Shown: piece by piece, positions 1 through 8,756 of the stretch
Position numbering within the stretch: position 1 is the stretch's first letter
How the letters are laid out: the number at the start of each line of letters is the position of its first letter
Assembly (NCBI GenBank): GCA_022447545.1
Contig: JAKVBI010000001.1
Span: 316,144-380,143 of the forward strand
DNA: 64,000 nucleotides
Source: Myxococcota bacterium
Lineage (GTDB): Bacteria > Myxococcota_A > UBA9160 > SMWR01
Direction of reading: 5' to 3'
Program-made: the position numbers and the translations under genes
The notes under the pieces: generated by a model
The model's input: the letters and a program-made list of their open reading frames with translations, nothing else
Databases searched by the model: none
Told to the model about the DNA's origin: nothing

Positions 1-539
1 CAGCCGCCGCTGAGATGGAAGAACACATCGACGCTGCTCGACGCCGCGGTGATTCTCTGGGCGGCGTGGTGGAATGTGTGGCACGAAATATCCCTGCAGG
101 CCTGGGCGAGCCGATCTTCGACAAACTCGAAGCAGACCTCGCCGGTGCCCTGATGTCACTTCCCGCATCCAAGGGCTTTGAGATCGGTAGCGGCTTCGCA
201 GGCACCCTACTCACGGGCATCGAACACAATGACCCCTTCGTGGTGGGAGAGGACGGCAGGCCTCACACCTCGTCGAATCGCTCGGGCGGCATCCAGGGGG
301 GCATCAGCAATGGCGAGCCGATCGTCCTGCGTGTGGCCTTCAAACCCACTGCGACCGTCTCTCTGCCCCAGCAAACCGTGACCCGCGACCTCGAAGCGAC
401 CACCCTCGAAGCCCAGGGCCGTCATGACCCGTGCGTGCTGCCGCGCGCCGTCCCCATGGTCGAGGCCATGGTCTGCCTGGTGCTCGCCGACCACCTGCTG
501 CGCCAGCGCGGCGTCGACGTTCTCCCACCGCTGACCTGA
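1..539 (+). CDS. aroC: Chorismate synthase, 3' part
   Basis: Chorismate synthase makes chorismate from 5-enolpyruvylshikimate 3-phosphate with reduced FMN, the last step of the shikimate pathway. The frame is open from the left edge, so only about the last 178 residues are present (codons in frame from base 3). Family signatures seen are [16 protein letters not shown], then VAFKPTATV, then [17 protein letters not shown] near the C-terminus. The gene stops at TGA 537-539. The next gene is convergent, 42 bp away. Assignment is firm; the N-terminal half lies outside the window. Confidence 0.96.
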   Translation, partial: AAAEMEEHIDAARRRGDSLGGVVECVARNIPAGLGEPIFDKLEADLAGALMSLPASKGFEIGSGFAGTLLTGIEHNDPFVVGEDGRPHTSSNRSGGIQGGISNGEPIVLRVAFKPTATVSLPQQTVTRDLEATTLEAQGRHDPCVLPRAVPMVEAMVCLVLADHLLRQRGVDVLPPLT

Positions 540-581
540 TACAGACCGGAACTGGCTTGCCTTCGGGTGAATCCCCCGAAA

Positions 582-1376
582 TCAGGCCACCCGCCCAGTT
601 ACGCCCAGCCACAGGTTGTCGATGTAGCTGAAGCTCGGATCCTCGAACAGATCGAGCAAGCGTTGGAACGATTCCGTCGTGTAGTTGCCACTCCCAACCG
701 CCATGTCCCGCACGTTCTCCATGGTGAATTTTCGATAGCGGGCGCGAAACGATCCGCCCTCGACGATGGCGGAGATGCCCTCACAGGTGAGGTCCGTGAG
801 GCCCGCTGCGCGTAGACTTCGGTAGGCGTGACGACCCGCATCGACGTCCATCCGCCGACCGTCGCGAAGCCCCTCGAGATAGTGGAGAAAGATCTCAGTG
901 CCCGGGTGCGAGGGATCACAGGGTTCCATACACCCACCGTAATCGGGTTCTTCCACGAACACCCATCCCCCCGAACGCGCGGAGGCTACGAGGTTCTCGG
1001 CAGCCCCATCAAAGTCGGTCACATGGGCCAAGACGGCTCGGCAATGGACCAGGTCGAACCCCCTGGGTTCGACAGGGCCTTTCGTGATGTCGTGGCGGAT
1101 TACCTCGACCTGGGCGAGATCCAGATTCTGCAGAAAACGCGGGTCGCGGTCGGCAGCCACGACGTGACCCCGTGCCCCCACCCGCGCTGCCAGGGAACGC
1201 GTCACCGAGCCGCCCCCAGCACCGACTTCCAGACACCGCCAGCCCTCGGCCACCTCGAGGGCGTCCAAGCGGCGTTCCGTCGCGGGATCGTTGATCGCTT
1301 CCAACATACGAAGCCGCGCCAGTTCGGCATCTCCGTCGATCTGGGCCATCGCGTAACGGTCTTCCGGTTCGGTCAC
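582..1376 (-). CDS. Class I SAM-dependent methyltransferase
   Basis: A 264-residue cytoplasmic methyltransferase of unknown substrate. The SAM-binding glycine loop is LEVGAGGGSV, about residues 50-59, followed by an acidic strand end (VAADRDP) and the FDLVHCRAVLAHV block typical of UbiE/Methyltransf_25-type enzymes. The start is GTG at 1376; an internal ATG ten codons in is an alternative. It is divergent from the glyoxalase-fold gene at 1436, leaving a 59 bp shared upstream region, and convergent with aroC. Nothing in the context reveals the methyl acceptor. Confidence 0.85.
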   Translation of the reverse strand: MTEPEDRYAMAQIDGDAELARLRMLEAINDPATERRLDALEVAEGWRCLEVGAGGGSVTRSLAARVGARGHVVAADRDPRFLQNLDLAQVEVIRHDITKGPVEPRGFDLVHCRAVLAHVTDFDGAAENLVASARSGGWVFVEEPDYGGCMEPCDPSHPGTEIFLHYLEGLRDGRRMDVDAGRHAYRSLRAAGLTDLTCEGISAIVEGGSFRARYRKFTMENVRDMAVGSGNYTTESFQRLLDLFEDPSFSYIDNLWLGVTGRVA

Positions 1377-1435
1377 GAGCGACCTCCTCCAGGTTTGAGC
1401 GGACTCAAGGTGCGGTCCGTGTCATTCTCTACCAC

Positions 1436-2305
1436 GTGATCCAAAGCCTCGACCACGTCCTCATCGCCACCTCGAACCTCGATGCCGCCACCTCGTCCTA
1501 CGCGCGCCTGCTGGGCCGGACCCCTTCCTGGCGAGGTGAGCACCCAGCCGCGGGCACGGCAAACAGCCTGTTCCGACTGGACAACACCTATCTCGAACTG
1601 CTGGCCCCAGCGGGCGACGGCGAGTTGGGACAGCAGCTCACGAGTTGGCTGGAAGCCCGTGGCGAGGGGCCCCTGGGACTGGCCTTCGGAACCGATGACA
1701 TCGAGGCATGCCATACGGCCCTTACCGACCGCGGACTCGAACCAGCACCGACCGAGGCCGGCCTGGGCCGGGATGTGGAATCCGGCGCGTACCGACGTTG
1801 GCAACGCGTCAGTCTGCCCCTCTCGACCACCCGCGGCGTATTGATGTTTGCCATCGAGCACACCACTCCCGCTGAGATCCTGCCTTTGGCACCGGCCATG
1901 GAGGAAGCCAATGCGACCCTCCACGCCCTCGATCACGCCGTCATCATGACCCCCGACGCCGACGCCGCCAAAGCGCTCTATGGCGACGGACTCGGCCTGC
2001 GCCTCGCCTTGGACAAGGAATTTCCCCAGTGGGGTGCCCGGCAGTTGTTCTTTCGGGTCGGTGGCGTCACCGTCGAATTGGGCGCACGGCTATCGGACCC
2101 GGACCCCGGGCAAGACACGGCGAGTGATCGATTGTGGGGCCTCGCCTACCAGACACGCGACATCGAAGCGACAGCCGCGCGCCTGGAGCGGATGGGGTTC
2201 GACGCCTCGGAAATCCGAGACGGCCGCAAGCCGGGCACACGTGTACTCAGCGTACGAGACGGGACCTGCGGCGTGCCTACCCTCGTTCTCGAGCACGACG
2301 CCTAA
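1436..2305 (+). CDS. Two-domain glyoxalase-fold (VOC) protein
   Basis: A 289-residue protein built from two vicinal-oxygen-chelate modules, about residues 1-140 and 155-289. Each starts with a beta strand carrying a candidate metal-ligand His (LDHVLIATSNLD and LDHAVIMTPDAD) and each has a later candidate Glu (TYLELLAP and VTVELGAR). The arrangement resembles extradiol dioxygenase or glyoxalase-like (PF13468) enzymes. The start is GTG at 1436. Substrate is unknown; it could be a dioxygenase, a lyase or a resistance-type binding protein. Confidence 0.8.
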   Translation: MIQSLDHVLIATSNLDAATSSYARLLGRTPSWRGEHPAAGTANSLFRLDNTYLELLAPAGDGELGQQLTSWLEARGEGPLGLAFGTDDIEACHTALTDRGLEPAPTEAGLGRDVESGAYRRWQRVSLPLSTTRGVLMFAIEHTTPAEILPLAPAMEEANATLHALDHAVIMTPDADAAKALYGDGLGLRLALDKEFPQWGARQLFFRVGGVTVELGARLSDPDPGQDTASDRLWGLAYQTRDIEATAARLERMGFDASEIRDGRKPGTRVLSVRDGTCGVPTLVLEHDA

Positions 2306-2320
2306 GGGACCCATCCGCGT

Positions 2321-2761
2321 TCACGCGAGCAGTACGAAGCCCGCCACGGCAGCCAGAGCCGCCACCAACACCGCCAGGGTGGCGAGCAGGGCATGAGCCT
2401 CGAAGGCACGGCTGGCTCCGTGCTCGAGCTTCCAACCAATGGCTGCCACCGCTACGAAGAGACCTGTGCACAAGAGACCGAGCAGACCGTGAAACGTGTC
2501 AAAGGGGCCTATGCCACGAAGCCAGACCGCAGAGATCGGCCCCGCCACGAACCCCACGACCAACAGCAACACCGTGGGTTTCGCCAGCCGAAGATGACGG
2601 GTACGCATCGGGGGGGTCCGTCGTCCGCCCGCTCGGCGAGCCCGCCTCAGGGCGTTGCCAGTCCGCAGGGAAACACCGGCAAGCGCCAGGGTCACCAGCA
2701 TCCACAGCGGGTGCGCGTAGGAGAGCCATCGCGCAGTGGGATCGTTGGCCGCCGGGTCCAG
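2321..2761 (-). CDS. DUF4079-like four-helix membrane protein, probable CTG start
   Basis: A small integral membrane protein with about four hydrophobic helices, a central RHLRLAK segment and a conserved-looking His in DTFHGLLG. The first ATG (2701) would remove the N-terminal block WLSYAHPLWMLV, which resembles the start of DUF4079-type proteins. Reading upstream in frame, the open frame reaches the TAG stop of the preceding gene, and the codon directly after that stop is CTG (2759-2761). An AAGGTGG ribosome-binding-like site lies 5 nt before it. I therefore extend to CTG, giving 146 residues; the conservative alternative is 2321-2701 (126 residues). Function unknown. Confidence 0.6.
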   Translation of the reverse strand: MDPAANDPTARWLSYAHPLWMLVTLALAGVSLRTGNALRRARRAGGRRTPPMRTRHLRLAKPTVLLLVVGFVAGPISAVWLRGIGPFDTFHGLLGLLCTGLFVAVAAIGWKLEHGASRAFEAHALLATLAVLVAALAAVAGFVLLA

Positions 2762-3487
2762 CTATTCCACCTTGTGGATGCAATCGCTCGACAGGCGATC
2801 GAGCAGGGATGCCAGGGCACGCTGTAGATAATCCGCGTCGCGCGATTCCAGAGTCAGGAGAACCCGGAACGCCGTCTCGCCGATCTTGGGATAGGAGCCC
2901 AGCAGCAGGTCCGGAAACTCGTCGAGTAGTGCATTGAGATCCGTGACGATCTCGCTCTCTGAAAGCGTGACGAAGACCCGACGAACCTCGAAGGGAATCC
3001 CTCGGAAACGCTCCCTGGACGACGTGAATTTCTTGCGAAGCAGTTCGGGGATGCCCGGAAAGACGTAGACATTTTCGATCACCACCAGCGGGAACCACAG
3101 ATCCCCAGCATCGAGCAGAGACGCACCCTGGGGAATCATCGCCATCTTCATGGCGCTCTCGTTGGGCTCCTCTTTGGATGCCCGTCGCAGTCGAGCCGCA
3201 ATCGATTCGTTCAGCTCGATGGAACGGCCAAATGCCTGAGCGATGCCCTCGAAGGTCACATCGTCGTGGGTGGGACCGATCCCACCCGATGTGAGCACAT
3301 AGTCATACGCGTTGCTCATGGCGAGAACTTCGCGAGCGATCAGGTCAACATCATCGGAAATCGTCAGAATCCGCTCGACATCCACACCCAACTCGCGCAT
3401 TTCCCGGCACAGGAAAGGCGAATTCTCGTCGACCACCTTCCCTGAGAGAATCTCGTTTCCAATGATCAGCAGCCCGGCCGTCGACAT
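2762..3487 (-). CDS. CinA-type molybdopterin-binding (MoCF) domain protein
   Basis: A 241-residue protein that is almost entirely a MoCF/MoaB-like domain. It carries GLLIIGNEILSGKVVDEN at the N-terminus and LTSGGIGPTHDDVT in the middle, both signatures of the CinA N-terminal and FLAD1-like family. The C-terminal nicotinamide-nucleotide amidase domain of full CinA is absent. The frame is open to 3559, but homology begins at ATG 3487, which I choose. It is divergent from the PLP enzyme at 3568. The downstream membrane protein follows directly. Likely role is nucleotide pyrophosphatase; substrate uncertain. Confidence 0.85.
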   Translation of the reverse strand: MSTAGLLIIGNEILSGKVVDENSPFLCREMRELGVDVERILTISDDVDLIAREVLAMSNAYDYVLTSGGIGPTHDDVTFEGIAQAFGRSIELNESIAARLRRASKEEPNESAMKMAMIPQGASLLDAGDLWFPLVVIENVYVFPGIPELLRKKFTSSRERFRGIPFEVRRVFVTLSESEIVTDLNALLDEFPDLLLGSYPKIGETAFRVLLTLESRDADYLQRALASLLDRLSSDCIHKVE

Positions 3488-3567
3488 GCGGGAAGGGTAT
3501 CGGAGCCAAGGTCGAGAATCCAAGCAATGAATTGGGTGGTGGGAGCCGAGTCGGTACAATCGCCGCC

Positions 3568-4755
3568 ATGAGTAACGGAAAGCGGAGCGACGGCGGGCCC
3601 GACCACTTCGAAACCCGTGCCATCCACGTCGGCCAGAGCGCCGATCCGGCCACGGGATCGACGATCGTTCCGGTATACCAGACCACCACCTTCACTCAGG
3701 ACTCCGTCGGGAAACACCGAGGCTACGAATACTCGCGCAGCAGCAACCCCACACGGGTGGCACTGGAAGACGCCCTTGCAGCCCTGGAGGGAGGGCGCCA
3801 CGGCTTTGCGTATGCGTCGGGCATGGCCGCCGTGAATGGCGCCATGCAGTTGGTCTCGGGTGGCGACCACGTGGTGGTCGCCGATGACCTCTATGGCGGG
3901 ACCTACCGATTGTTCGACCGGGTTCTGCCCCGCTACGGCGTGGAGTTCAGCTTCGTGGACGCCACACGCCCTGAAGAAGTCCGGAAAGCCATGCGCGACA
4001 CGACGCGAATGGTGTGGATCGAGAGTCCCACCAACCCCATGTTGCGGTTGGTGGACGTGGCGGCTTGTGCGGAGATCGCTCGCGCACACGATGCCCGCCT
4101 GGTGGTCGACAACACCTTCGCGACCCCCTACCTCCAGAACCCCCTGGCGCTCGGTGCGCATGTGGTGGTCCACAGCACCACCAAGTACGTGGGGGGGCAC
4201 TCGGATGTCATCGGCGGTGCCGTCATCGTCGACGACGACGAATCCGCCGAGCACCTGCAGTTCACTCGAAATGCCACCGGTGGTGTCCCGGGTCCCTGGG
4301 ACTCCTGGCTCACCTTGCGCGGCCTCAGAACGCTCTCACTGCGTATGCGGGAGCACCAGGCCAACGCCGAGAAGGTCGCCGACTTCTGTGGATCGCGCGA
4401 CGAGATCGCTGCGGTCCACTACCCCGGCCTTCCCGACCACCCCGGCCACGACCTGGCCTCTCGCCAGATGCGAGGTTTCGGTGGCATGGTGACCGTGGAT
4501 CTGGCGGGCGACACGAACCTGGCTCTGCGTTTCTGTGAATCGACCCGGCTCTTCTCTCTGGCCGAGAGTCTGGGGGGGGTGGAGTCGCTGATCGGGTACC
4601 CCTGGACCATGAGCCACGGCGCCTTCTCGCCCGAGTCCAAACGAGCCAAAGGCATCACCGAGGCCACGGTGAGGTTGTCGGTGGGAATCGAGCACGCGGA
4701 GGATTTGTGCGACGACATCGCCCAGGCACTGGACCGCGCCGTGGCCGCGAAGTGA
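3568..4755 (+). CDS. metB: Cystathionine gamma-synthase/lyase family PLP enzyme
   Basis: A 395-residue member of the Cys/Met-metabolism PLP enzyme family (MetB, MetC, MetZ, MGL). It begins with a FETRAIHVGQ block. SSNPTRVALE and YASGMAAV help form the cofactor pocket, and the PLP-binding lysine sits in HSTTKYVGGHSD. The C-terminal block LGGVESLIGYPW is also typical. The start is ATG 3568, because the 12 codons upstream have no homology. Its stop overlaps the start of the CbiX-like chelatase (GTGA), so the two are translationally coupled. Sequence alone does not separate synthase from lyase; the symbol is tentative. Confidence 0.85.
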   Translation: MSNGKRSDGGPDHFETRAIHVGQSADPATGSTIVPVYQTTTFTQDSVGKHRGYEYSRSSNPTRVALEDALAALEGGRHGFAYASGMAAVNGAMQLVSGGDHVVVADDLYGGTYRLFDRVLPRYGVEFSFVDATRPEEVRKAMRDTTRMVWIESPTNPMLRLVDVAACAEIARAHDARLVVDNTFATPYLQNPLALGAHVVVHSTTKYVGGHSDVIGGAVIVDDDESAEHLQFTRNATGGVPGPWDSWLTLRGLRTLSLRMREHQANAEKVADFCGSRDEIAAVHYPGLPDHPGHDLASRQMRGFGGMVTVDLAGDTNLALRFCESTRLFSLAESLGGVESLIGYPWTMSHGAFSPESKRAKGITEATVRLSVGIEHAEDLCDDIAQALDRAVAAK

Positions 4756-5129
4756 AGCGCGCACTGTTGCTGGTCGACCACGGCAGCCGGCGGGCCGAAG
4801 CCAATGCCCTGATCGAAGAAGTCGCTCGACAGTTGCGGGATCGCAAACCGGACTGGGTGATCGAAACCGCCCACATGGAACTCGCGACACCCGACATCGC
4901 AGAGGGCCTCGAAAGCTGTGTCCGGCAGGGCGCCAACGAGATCGTCGTCCACCCCTACTTCCTGGGCCCGGGCAATCACACTGCGCGTGACATCCCTCGC
5001 CTTGTCGAGGAAGCAATGCACCAGCATCCTGGGATCGGGTTTCGCATCACCCCCCCATTGGGCGTGCACCCGGGGATCGTGGACGTCGTGCTCGAACGGG
5101 TGGGTGAGGACGGATCGGGCGGCCTCTAG
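4752..5129 (+). CDS. Sirohydrochlorin chelatase, CbiX/SirB type
   Basis: A 125-residue single-domain class II chelatase that would insert Fe or Co into sirohydrochlorin to give siroheme or a cobalamin precursor. The N-terminal LLLVDHGSRR contains the metal-binding His, and a second His lies in IVVHPYFLGPGNH. The start is GTG 4752, overlapping the upstream TGA by 4 bp. Siroheme is the cofactor of the sulfite reductase at 41.7 kb, so coupling to a sulfur-amino-acid gene is metabolically coherent. Its TAG stop overlaps the convergent gene's stop. Confidence 0.88.
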   Translation: MKRALLLVDHGSRRAEANALIEEVARQLRDRKPDWVIETAHMELATPDIAEGLESCVRQGANEIVVHPYFLGPGNHTARDIPRLVEEAMHQHPGIGFRITPPLGVHPGIVDVVLERVGEDGSGGL

Positions 5130-5968
5130 GCCACCGCCCGGGCAATGATGAGCATTTCGCCCGTGGGAAGGCGCAGGTGCCAGTCGCCGAAACGCCCCAG
5201 GCCCGCGGGAACGAATCCACCGACGCGGGTCGCGTAGCTCACCAGATACGAACCCATCAAGGTCTTGCGAAAACCCGTCTTCAGATCCAGCAGCACGTAG
5301 CCACTACTCGCGATCAGACGCCTGAGGTTCTCGGGACCAAAGAGATAGAGGTGCTCGGGCGCGTAGTGGGGCCAGTAGCGACGGAACAAGCTGCGTGTGA
5401 AGCTCGCCGCGTTCGGCACGATCAGGACCAGGACCCCCCCAGGCTCGAGTCTCGCGCGACAATCCGCGAGCAGACGGTCGGGTCTCGCAACATGCTCGAG
5501 GACATCGACCAGGGTGATCACATCAAAGGCTTTCCCCGGGAAAGCCTGTCCATCGAGTTCCCCGCAATGAAGCCTGGCAGCCAGAGTCTCCGGCGCCCTG
5601 TCGATGGCGGCAGCGTTTCGGTCGAGCCCGAACGCGTCGTAACCTCGCTCGCCGGCCAACTCCACCAGGTATCCCAGCGCGCATCCCACATCGAGTAGGG
5701 AACCTGTCGGTCGATGGGGCTTCAATCGATCGAGAAGCGCCGAGTAGGTGTCACGCTTCATCTCACGAACCGACTCGAATTCTGCAGGCGTCGCCCCCCA
5801 GCGCTCGAAATAGTCGTCTCCATACAGGGACTCCAATGTCCCCGGTAAGGGCAGCGGGTGCTGCCACTCGAGTCCGCAACCCGTGCACCGCACCAGGGAC
5901 ACCTCGCCGCGCACCGGGAAAGGCCATCCCTTCTCAGCGCAAACGAGACAGCGCGGGGGATCACTCAC
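5126..5968 (-). CDS. SAM methyltransferase with N-terminal Cys4 zinc ribbon
   Basis: A 280-residue protein with two CxxC pairs at the N-terminus (CLVC and CTGC, about 17 residues apart), then a Methyltransf_11/12-type domain with LLDVGCALGYLVELAG and ITLVDVLEHVARPDRLL. This architecture is common in sugar and surface-polysaccharide methyltransferases. The start is GTG 5968, overlapping the stop of the GT9 gene (GTGA), which implies coupled translation and a shared envelope-glycan role. It is tail-to-tail with the chelatase gene, the two TAG stops overlapping. Confidence 0.85.
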   Translation of the reverse strand: MSDPPRCLVCAEKGWPFPVRGEVSLVRCTGCGLEWQHPLPLPGTLESLYGDDYFERWGATPAEFESVREMKRDTYSALLDRLKPHRPTGSLLDVGCALGYLVELAGERGYDAFGLDRNAAAIDRAPETLAARLHCGELDGQAFPGKAFDVITLVDVLEHVARPDRLLADCRARLEPGGVLVLIVPNAASFTRSLFRRYWPHYAPEHLYLFGPENLRRLIASSGYVLLDLKTGFRKTLMGSYLVSYATRVGGFVPAGLGRFGDWHLRLPTGEMLIIARAVA

Positions 5969-7218
5969 GGGTCGGAAGACTCGCGCTCCGCGAGTAGAGC
6001 ATCCACAGAGTGGAGAACCTCCGCAGGCGAGATACCCGTCATGCAGCGAGCTTGGGCAAACCAACAGGACAGCACCTTGTTGTCGTGCACGAACATGCAG
6101 GGAGAGCATGCGAGATGGCGATAGTGGACCTCGTGACGCTGGCCCACTCGCGAGAGCAGAGGACCGTAGAGCCGCGGCGTTTCGGGGCCGAACAAAGCGA
6201 CCGTCGACGCCCCAGCCGCGGCCGCCAGATGAAGAGGACCACTGTCATTGGTGACGACAGCATCCGCATGGCCGAGCAGCGCAACGAAAGCCGGGATGTC
6301 GACCCGACCAGACAGGTCGATGATGCGATCCCCAACCCCCGACGCCTCCACCACGGCCCGAACGTAGTCGGCCTCAGCCGGCGAGCCCGTCACCACTGCA
6401 TTGACGGAGGACTGGCTGCACAGATCGCGCAGGAAAACGCTGACGCTCTCCAGAGGCCAGCGACGCTCGAGCGCCATATCTCCTGCGTTGGGATTGACGA
6501 CGACGATGGGGCGACCCTCACGCCACGCCGGGTCAGACAGCAGCTCCTGGTGACACGCCTGCCAACTTTGTTCGTCGGGCTCGAGACGCGAGAGCGATGT
6601 TTCCACGCGGATCTCCGCGTCATCGATCGGATCCATGGGATCACGCCGCATGAGTGTCAAGAAATTGAGCGCAACGTGGTGGTAGGCGTTGAAGGGAACT
6701 TCGACGTCATGGAGACGACCCCGCCAATTTCCCTTGGCGCTGAAGCCGTGGGAGCGCCGAGGGTTGACGAGAGCTGAGAATAGAGCCGAGAAGCGTGTGA
6801 AGAACTCCAGGTCGAAAAGCAGGTCATAACGCTCGCCGCGCAACCTCCAGACCGTGAGCACCGTACTCACGAGAAAACGCGCGATTCCACCCCCGAGATC
6901 CAGGGTCACCCTGCGGTCGACGTCGGAAATCAACCGAAGCAACGCCGTATTCTCACTCAAGGTCAAGAAATCGATACGCGCCCCGGGGTACTCCTCGCGC
7001 AAGCGGCGGAGCATGGGCGACGCGAGCACGATGCTTCCCATCCCCCACATCTTGAGCACGAGAATCCGCTGAACCGGCTCCGGTTGGGGTAGAGGACGCT
7101 CGCGCGCGGAGCCTCGCAACTTCCGGGCAGCGAACAGAAGAGCGCAAAGCGGCGGACCCAACCAGCGGTCGATCCAAAGAGCCAGCTGATATCGCCGATT
7201 CGGCCGGGACGCCCGCAC
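5965..7218 (-). CDS. Glycosyltransferase family 9 (heptosyltransferase-like)
   Basis: A 417-residue GT9 enzyme of the ADP-heptose:LPS heptosyltransferase type, expected at the cytoplasmic face of the inner membrane. The N-terminal Rossmann segment is ILVLKMWGMGSIVLASPML and the C-terminal nucleotide-sugar site is VTNDSGPLHLAAAAGAS with VALFGPETP. The last 60 residues hold four cysteines (CSPC, a lone Cys in SCW, and a Cys in ARC), as in some GT9 relatives. The start is GTG 7218. It is followed by an overlapping methyltransferase gene. The exact acceptor is unknown. Confidence 0.88.
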   Translation of the reverse strand: MRASRPNRRYQLALWIDRWLGPPLCALLFAARKLRGSARERPLPQPEPVQRILVLKMWGMGSIVLASPMLRRLREEYPGARIDFLTLSENTALLRLISDVDRRVTLDLGGGIARFLVSTVLTVWRLRGERYDLLFDLEFFTRFSALFSALVNPRRSHGFSAKGNWRGRLHDVEVPFNAYHHVALNFLTLMRRDPMDPIDDAEIRVETSLSRLEPDEQSWQACHQELLSDPAWREGRPIVVVNPNAGDMALERRWPLESVSVFLRDLCSQSSVNAVVTGSPAEADYVRAVVEASGVGDRIIDLSGRVDIPAFVALLGHADAVVTNDSGPLHLAAAAGASTVALFGPETPRLYGPLLSRVGQRHEVHYRHLACSPCMFVHDNKVLSCWFAQARCMTGISPAEVLHSVDALLAERESSDP

Positions 7219-7288
7219 GAACTCAGTCTACCACCGGCATCCCGGTGCGCGTCGCGGAGCCTCTAGGATTGGAGAACCCCAAAATCCC

Positions 7289-8695
7289 TCAGGGGCCGCC
7301 CCCGCTGGATCGATGGCCCGACGATGCTCCCAAATCCCTCGAGATTGCGACCCCAATGATGGCCGCGGCCGCCAGGACCGTCGCCCAAAGGGGCATGGCT
7401 GGAAGGCCCTCTGCGCACTGGCTCTCGACCCCGTCGGGAACGACCCGAAAGACCTCACCACCTCGGTCGACGATGTAGAGCTCGCCCTGGGCATCGAGAC
7501 CAAAGGAGGTGATGAAGGAGATGGACAGGCCCCCCCCGGGCGCCAACTCGGCAGTGCGTTCCGTGACCTCGGTAGCGACGCCTTCGGTCATCCGGAGGCT
7601 CCAGATCTGAGCAGAACAGTAATCCGCCAGGAAGTAACTGCCCTGGAGGTCTGGGATCGCGCAGCCCCGATACACCTCGCCCCCGGTGACCGCACAGCGA
7701 AAGGGAGATCCCCCACGCGCGTACTCGTGAACCGGATCGATCGAAGGCGTCGCGGCACAGGTCGCACTGGCATCGTAGGGATGAGCCCCCTCGCGACAAC
7801 GCCACCCCCAGTTCTCCCCTCCTCCACTCGACGAGGGTTGGAAATCGATCTCCTCCCAGGAATTTTGTCCGACGTCACCCAGATAGAGATCCCCCGTCTG
7901 GCGATCGAATGCATTGCGCCAGGCGTTGCGCAATCCATAGGACCAGATCTCATCGTCTCCAGCCTCCCCAACGAAAGGGTTGTCGGCGGGAATTCCGTAG
8001 GCGCCACCCGGTGCAGTCGTGGAATCAACGTCGATCCGCAACATCTTTCCCAGCAGGTTCGAGGTCGTGTCCTGGCCATTGCCGATACCGGCCGTATGAC
8101 CCGAACCGGTATCGCCGCCGCCACCACCGTCACCCACCGAGATGTAGAGCATCCCGTCCAACGGGCCGAAACCGATCCAGCCACCGTTGTGGTTCCCCTG
8201 AGGCTGTCCAACGGTGAGAACCACCTGCTCGCTGGTTGGGTCGGCAGCCTGGGGCGTCAGGGCCGGAACCGAGAAACGCGACACCACGGTCGTTCCCAGG
8301 AAACCCGTGTAGTCGACGAAAAACCACCCATTGCTCGCGAAATCGGGATGAAAAGCGAGGCCGAGCAGACCCTGCTCATTGAAGTCATCGACCACGCGAT
8401 CCGTGATATCGAGGAATGGGGATTCCACCAACTCCGGGGGGTCGGAGGTGAGATCGACGATGCGGATCCGACCAGGCTGCTCGACGACGAACAGCCGGCT
8501 CTCGTCTCCAGGTGGGGCGGTGACGAACAACGGCTTTTCGAGACCGCTGACGACGAGTTCGGTGGTCAAGGGCGTGTCCGCCAGAACCACTGCGCTCCAC
8601 GAACTGCCCGCCAGCAGCAGCGCGATTACACACGCCTGCTTGAACCACGCGAATGATCGGCAGCCGCAAGGGCTTTCCACGGGGAGGCAAGGCAC
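7289..8695 (-). CDS. PQQ-dependent soluble aldose dehydrogenase (GSDH family), anchored
   Basis: A 468-residue secreted sugar dehydrogenase of the GSDH/YliI six-bladed propeller family, which oxidises sugars with PQQ. A signal peptide occupies about residues 18-40. Family blocks are NEQGLLGLAFHPDF, NHNGGWIGFGP, SYGLRNAWRNAFD and GDVGQNSWEEID. Unusually, the C-terminus adds a hydrophobic helix (about residues 435-455, MPLWATVLAAAAIIGVAI) then an Arg-containing Ser/Gly tail, suggesting membrane retention or a sorting signal. The start is GTG 8695 with a GAAGGGG upstream. PQQ use is family knowledge. Confidence 0.85.
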   Translation of the reverse strand: MPCLPVESPCGCRSFAWFKQACVIALLLAGSSWSAVVLADTPLTTELVVSGLEKPLFVTAPPGDESRLFVVEQPGRIRIVDLTSDPPELVESPFLDITDRVVDDFNEQGLLGLAFHPDFASNGWFFVDYTGFLGTTVVSRFSVPALTPQAADPTSEQVVLTVGQPQGNHNGGWIGFGPLDGMLYISVGDGGGGGDTGSGHTAGIGNGQDTTSNLLGKMLRIDVDSTTAPGGAYGIPADNPFVGEAGDDEIWSYGLRNAWRNAFDRQTGDLYLGDVGQNSWEEIDFQPSSSGGGENWGWRCREGAHPYDASATCAATPSIDPVHEYARGGSPFRCAVTGGEVYRGCAIPDLQGSYFLADYCSAQIWSLRMTEGVATEVTERTAELAPGGGLSISFITSFGLDAQGELYIVDRGGEVFRVVPDGVESQCAEGLPAMPLWATVLAAAAIIGVAISRDLGASSGHRSSGGGP

Positions 8696-8727
8696 GATCC
8701 AGACCCCTTCCAGCCATCAAAACTAAC

Positions 8728-8754
8728 AACAGGCGCCGGTTCCTTCGACCTGTT
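8728..8754 (-). terminator. Possible weak terminator hairpin
   Basis: An AACAGG/CCTGTT inverted repeat (8728-8733 and 8749-8754) lies directly after the TAG of the upstream membrane-protein gene. On the minus strand a GTTAGTTTT tract follows. The loop is 15 nt, so the structure is weak. Confidence 0.35.
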
Positions 8755-8756
8755 TT

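Noticed and set aside
5126-5129. Overlapping TAG stops of convergent genes as a regulatory device
   Set aside because: CTAG naturally serves as a stop on both strands; compact convergent ends are common and need no special explanation.
7313-8656. A 447-codon open frame antisense to the PQQ sugar dehydrogenase
   Set aside because: The minus strand carries the complete GSDH signature set; the antisense frame has none.
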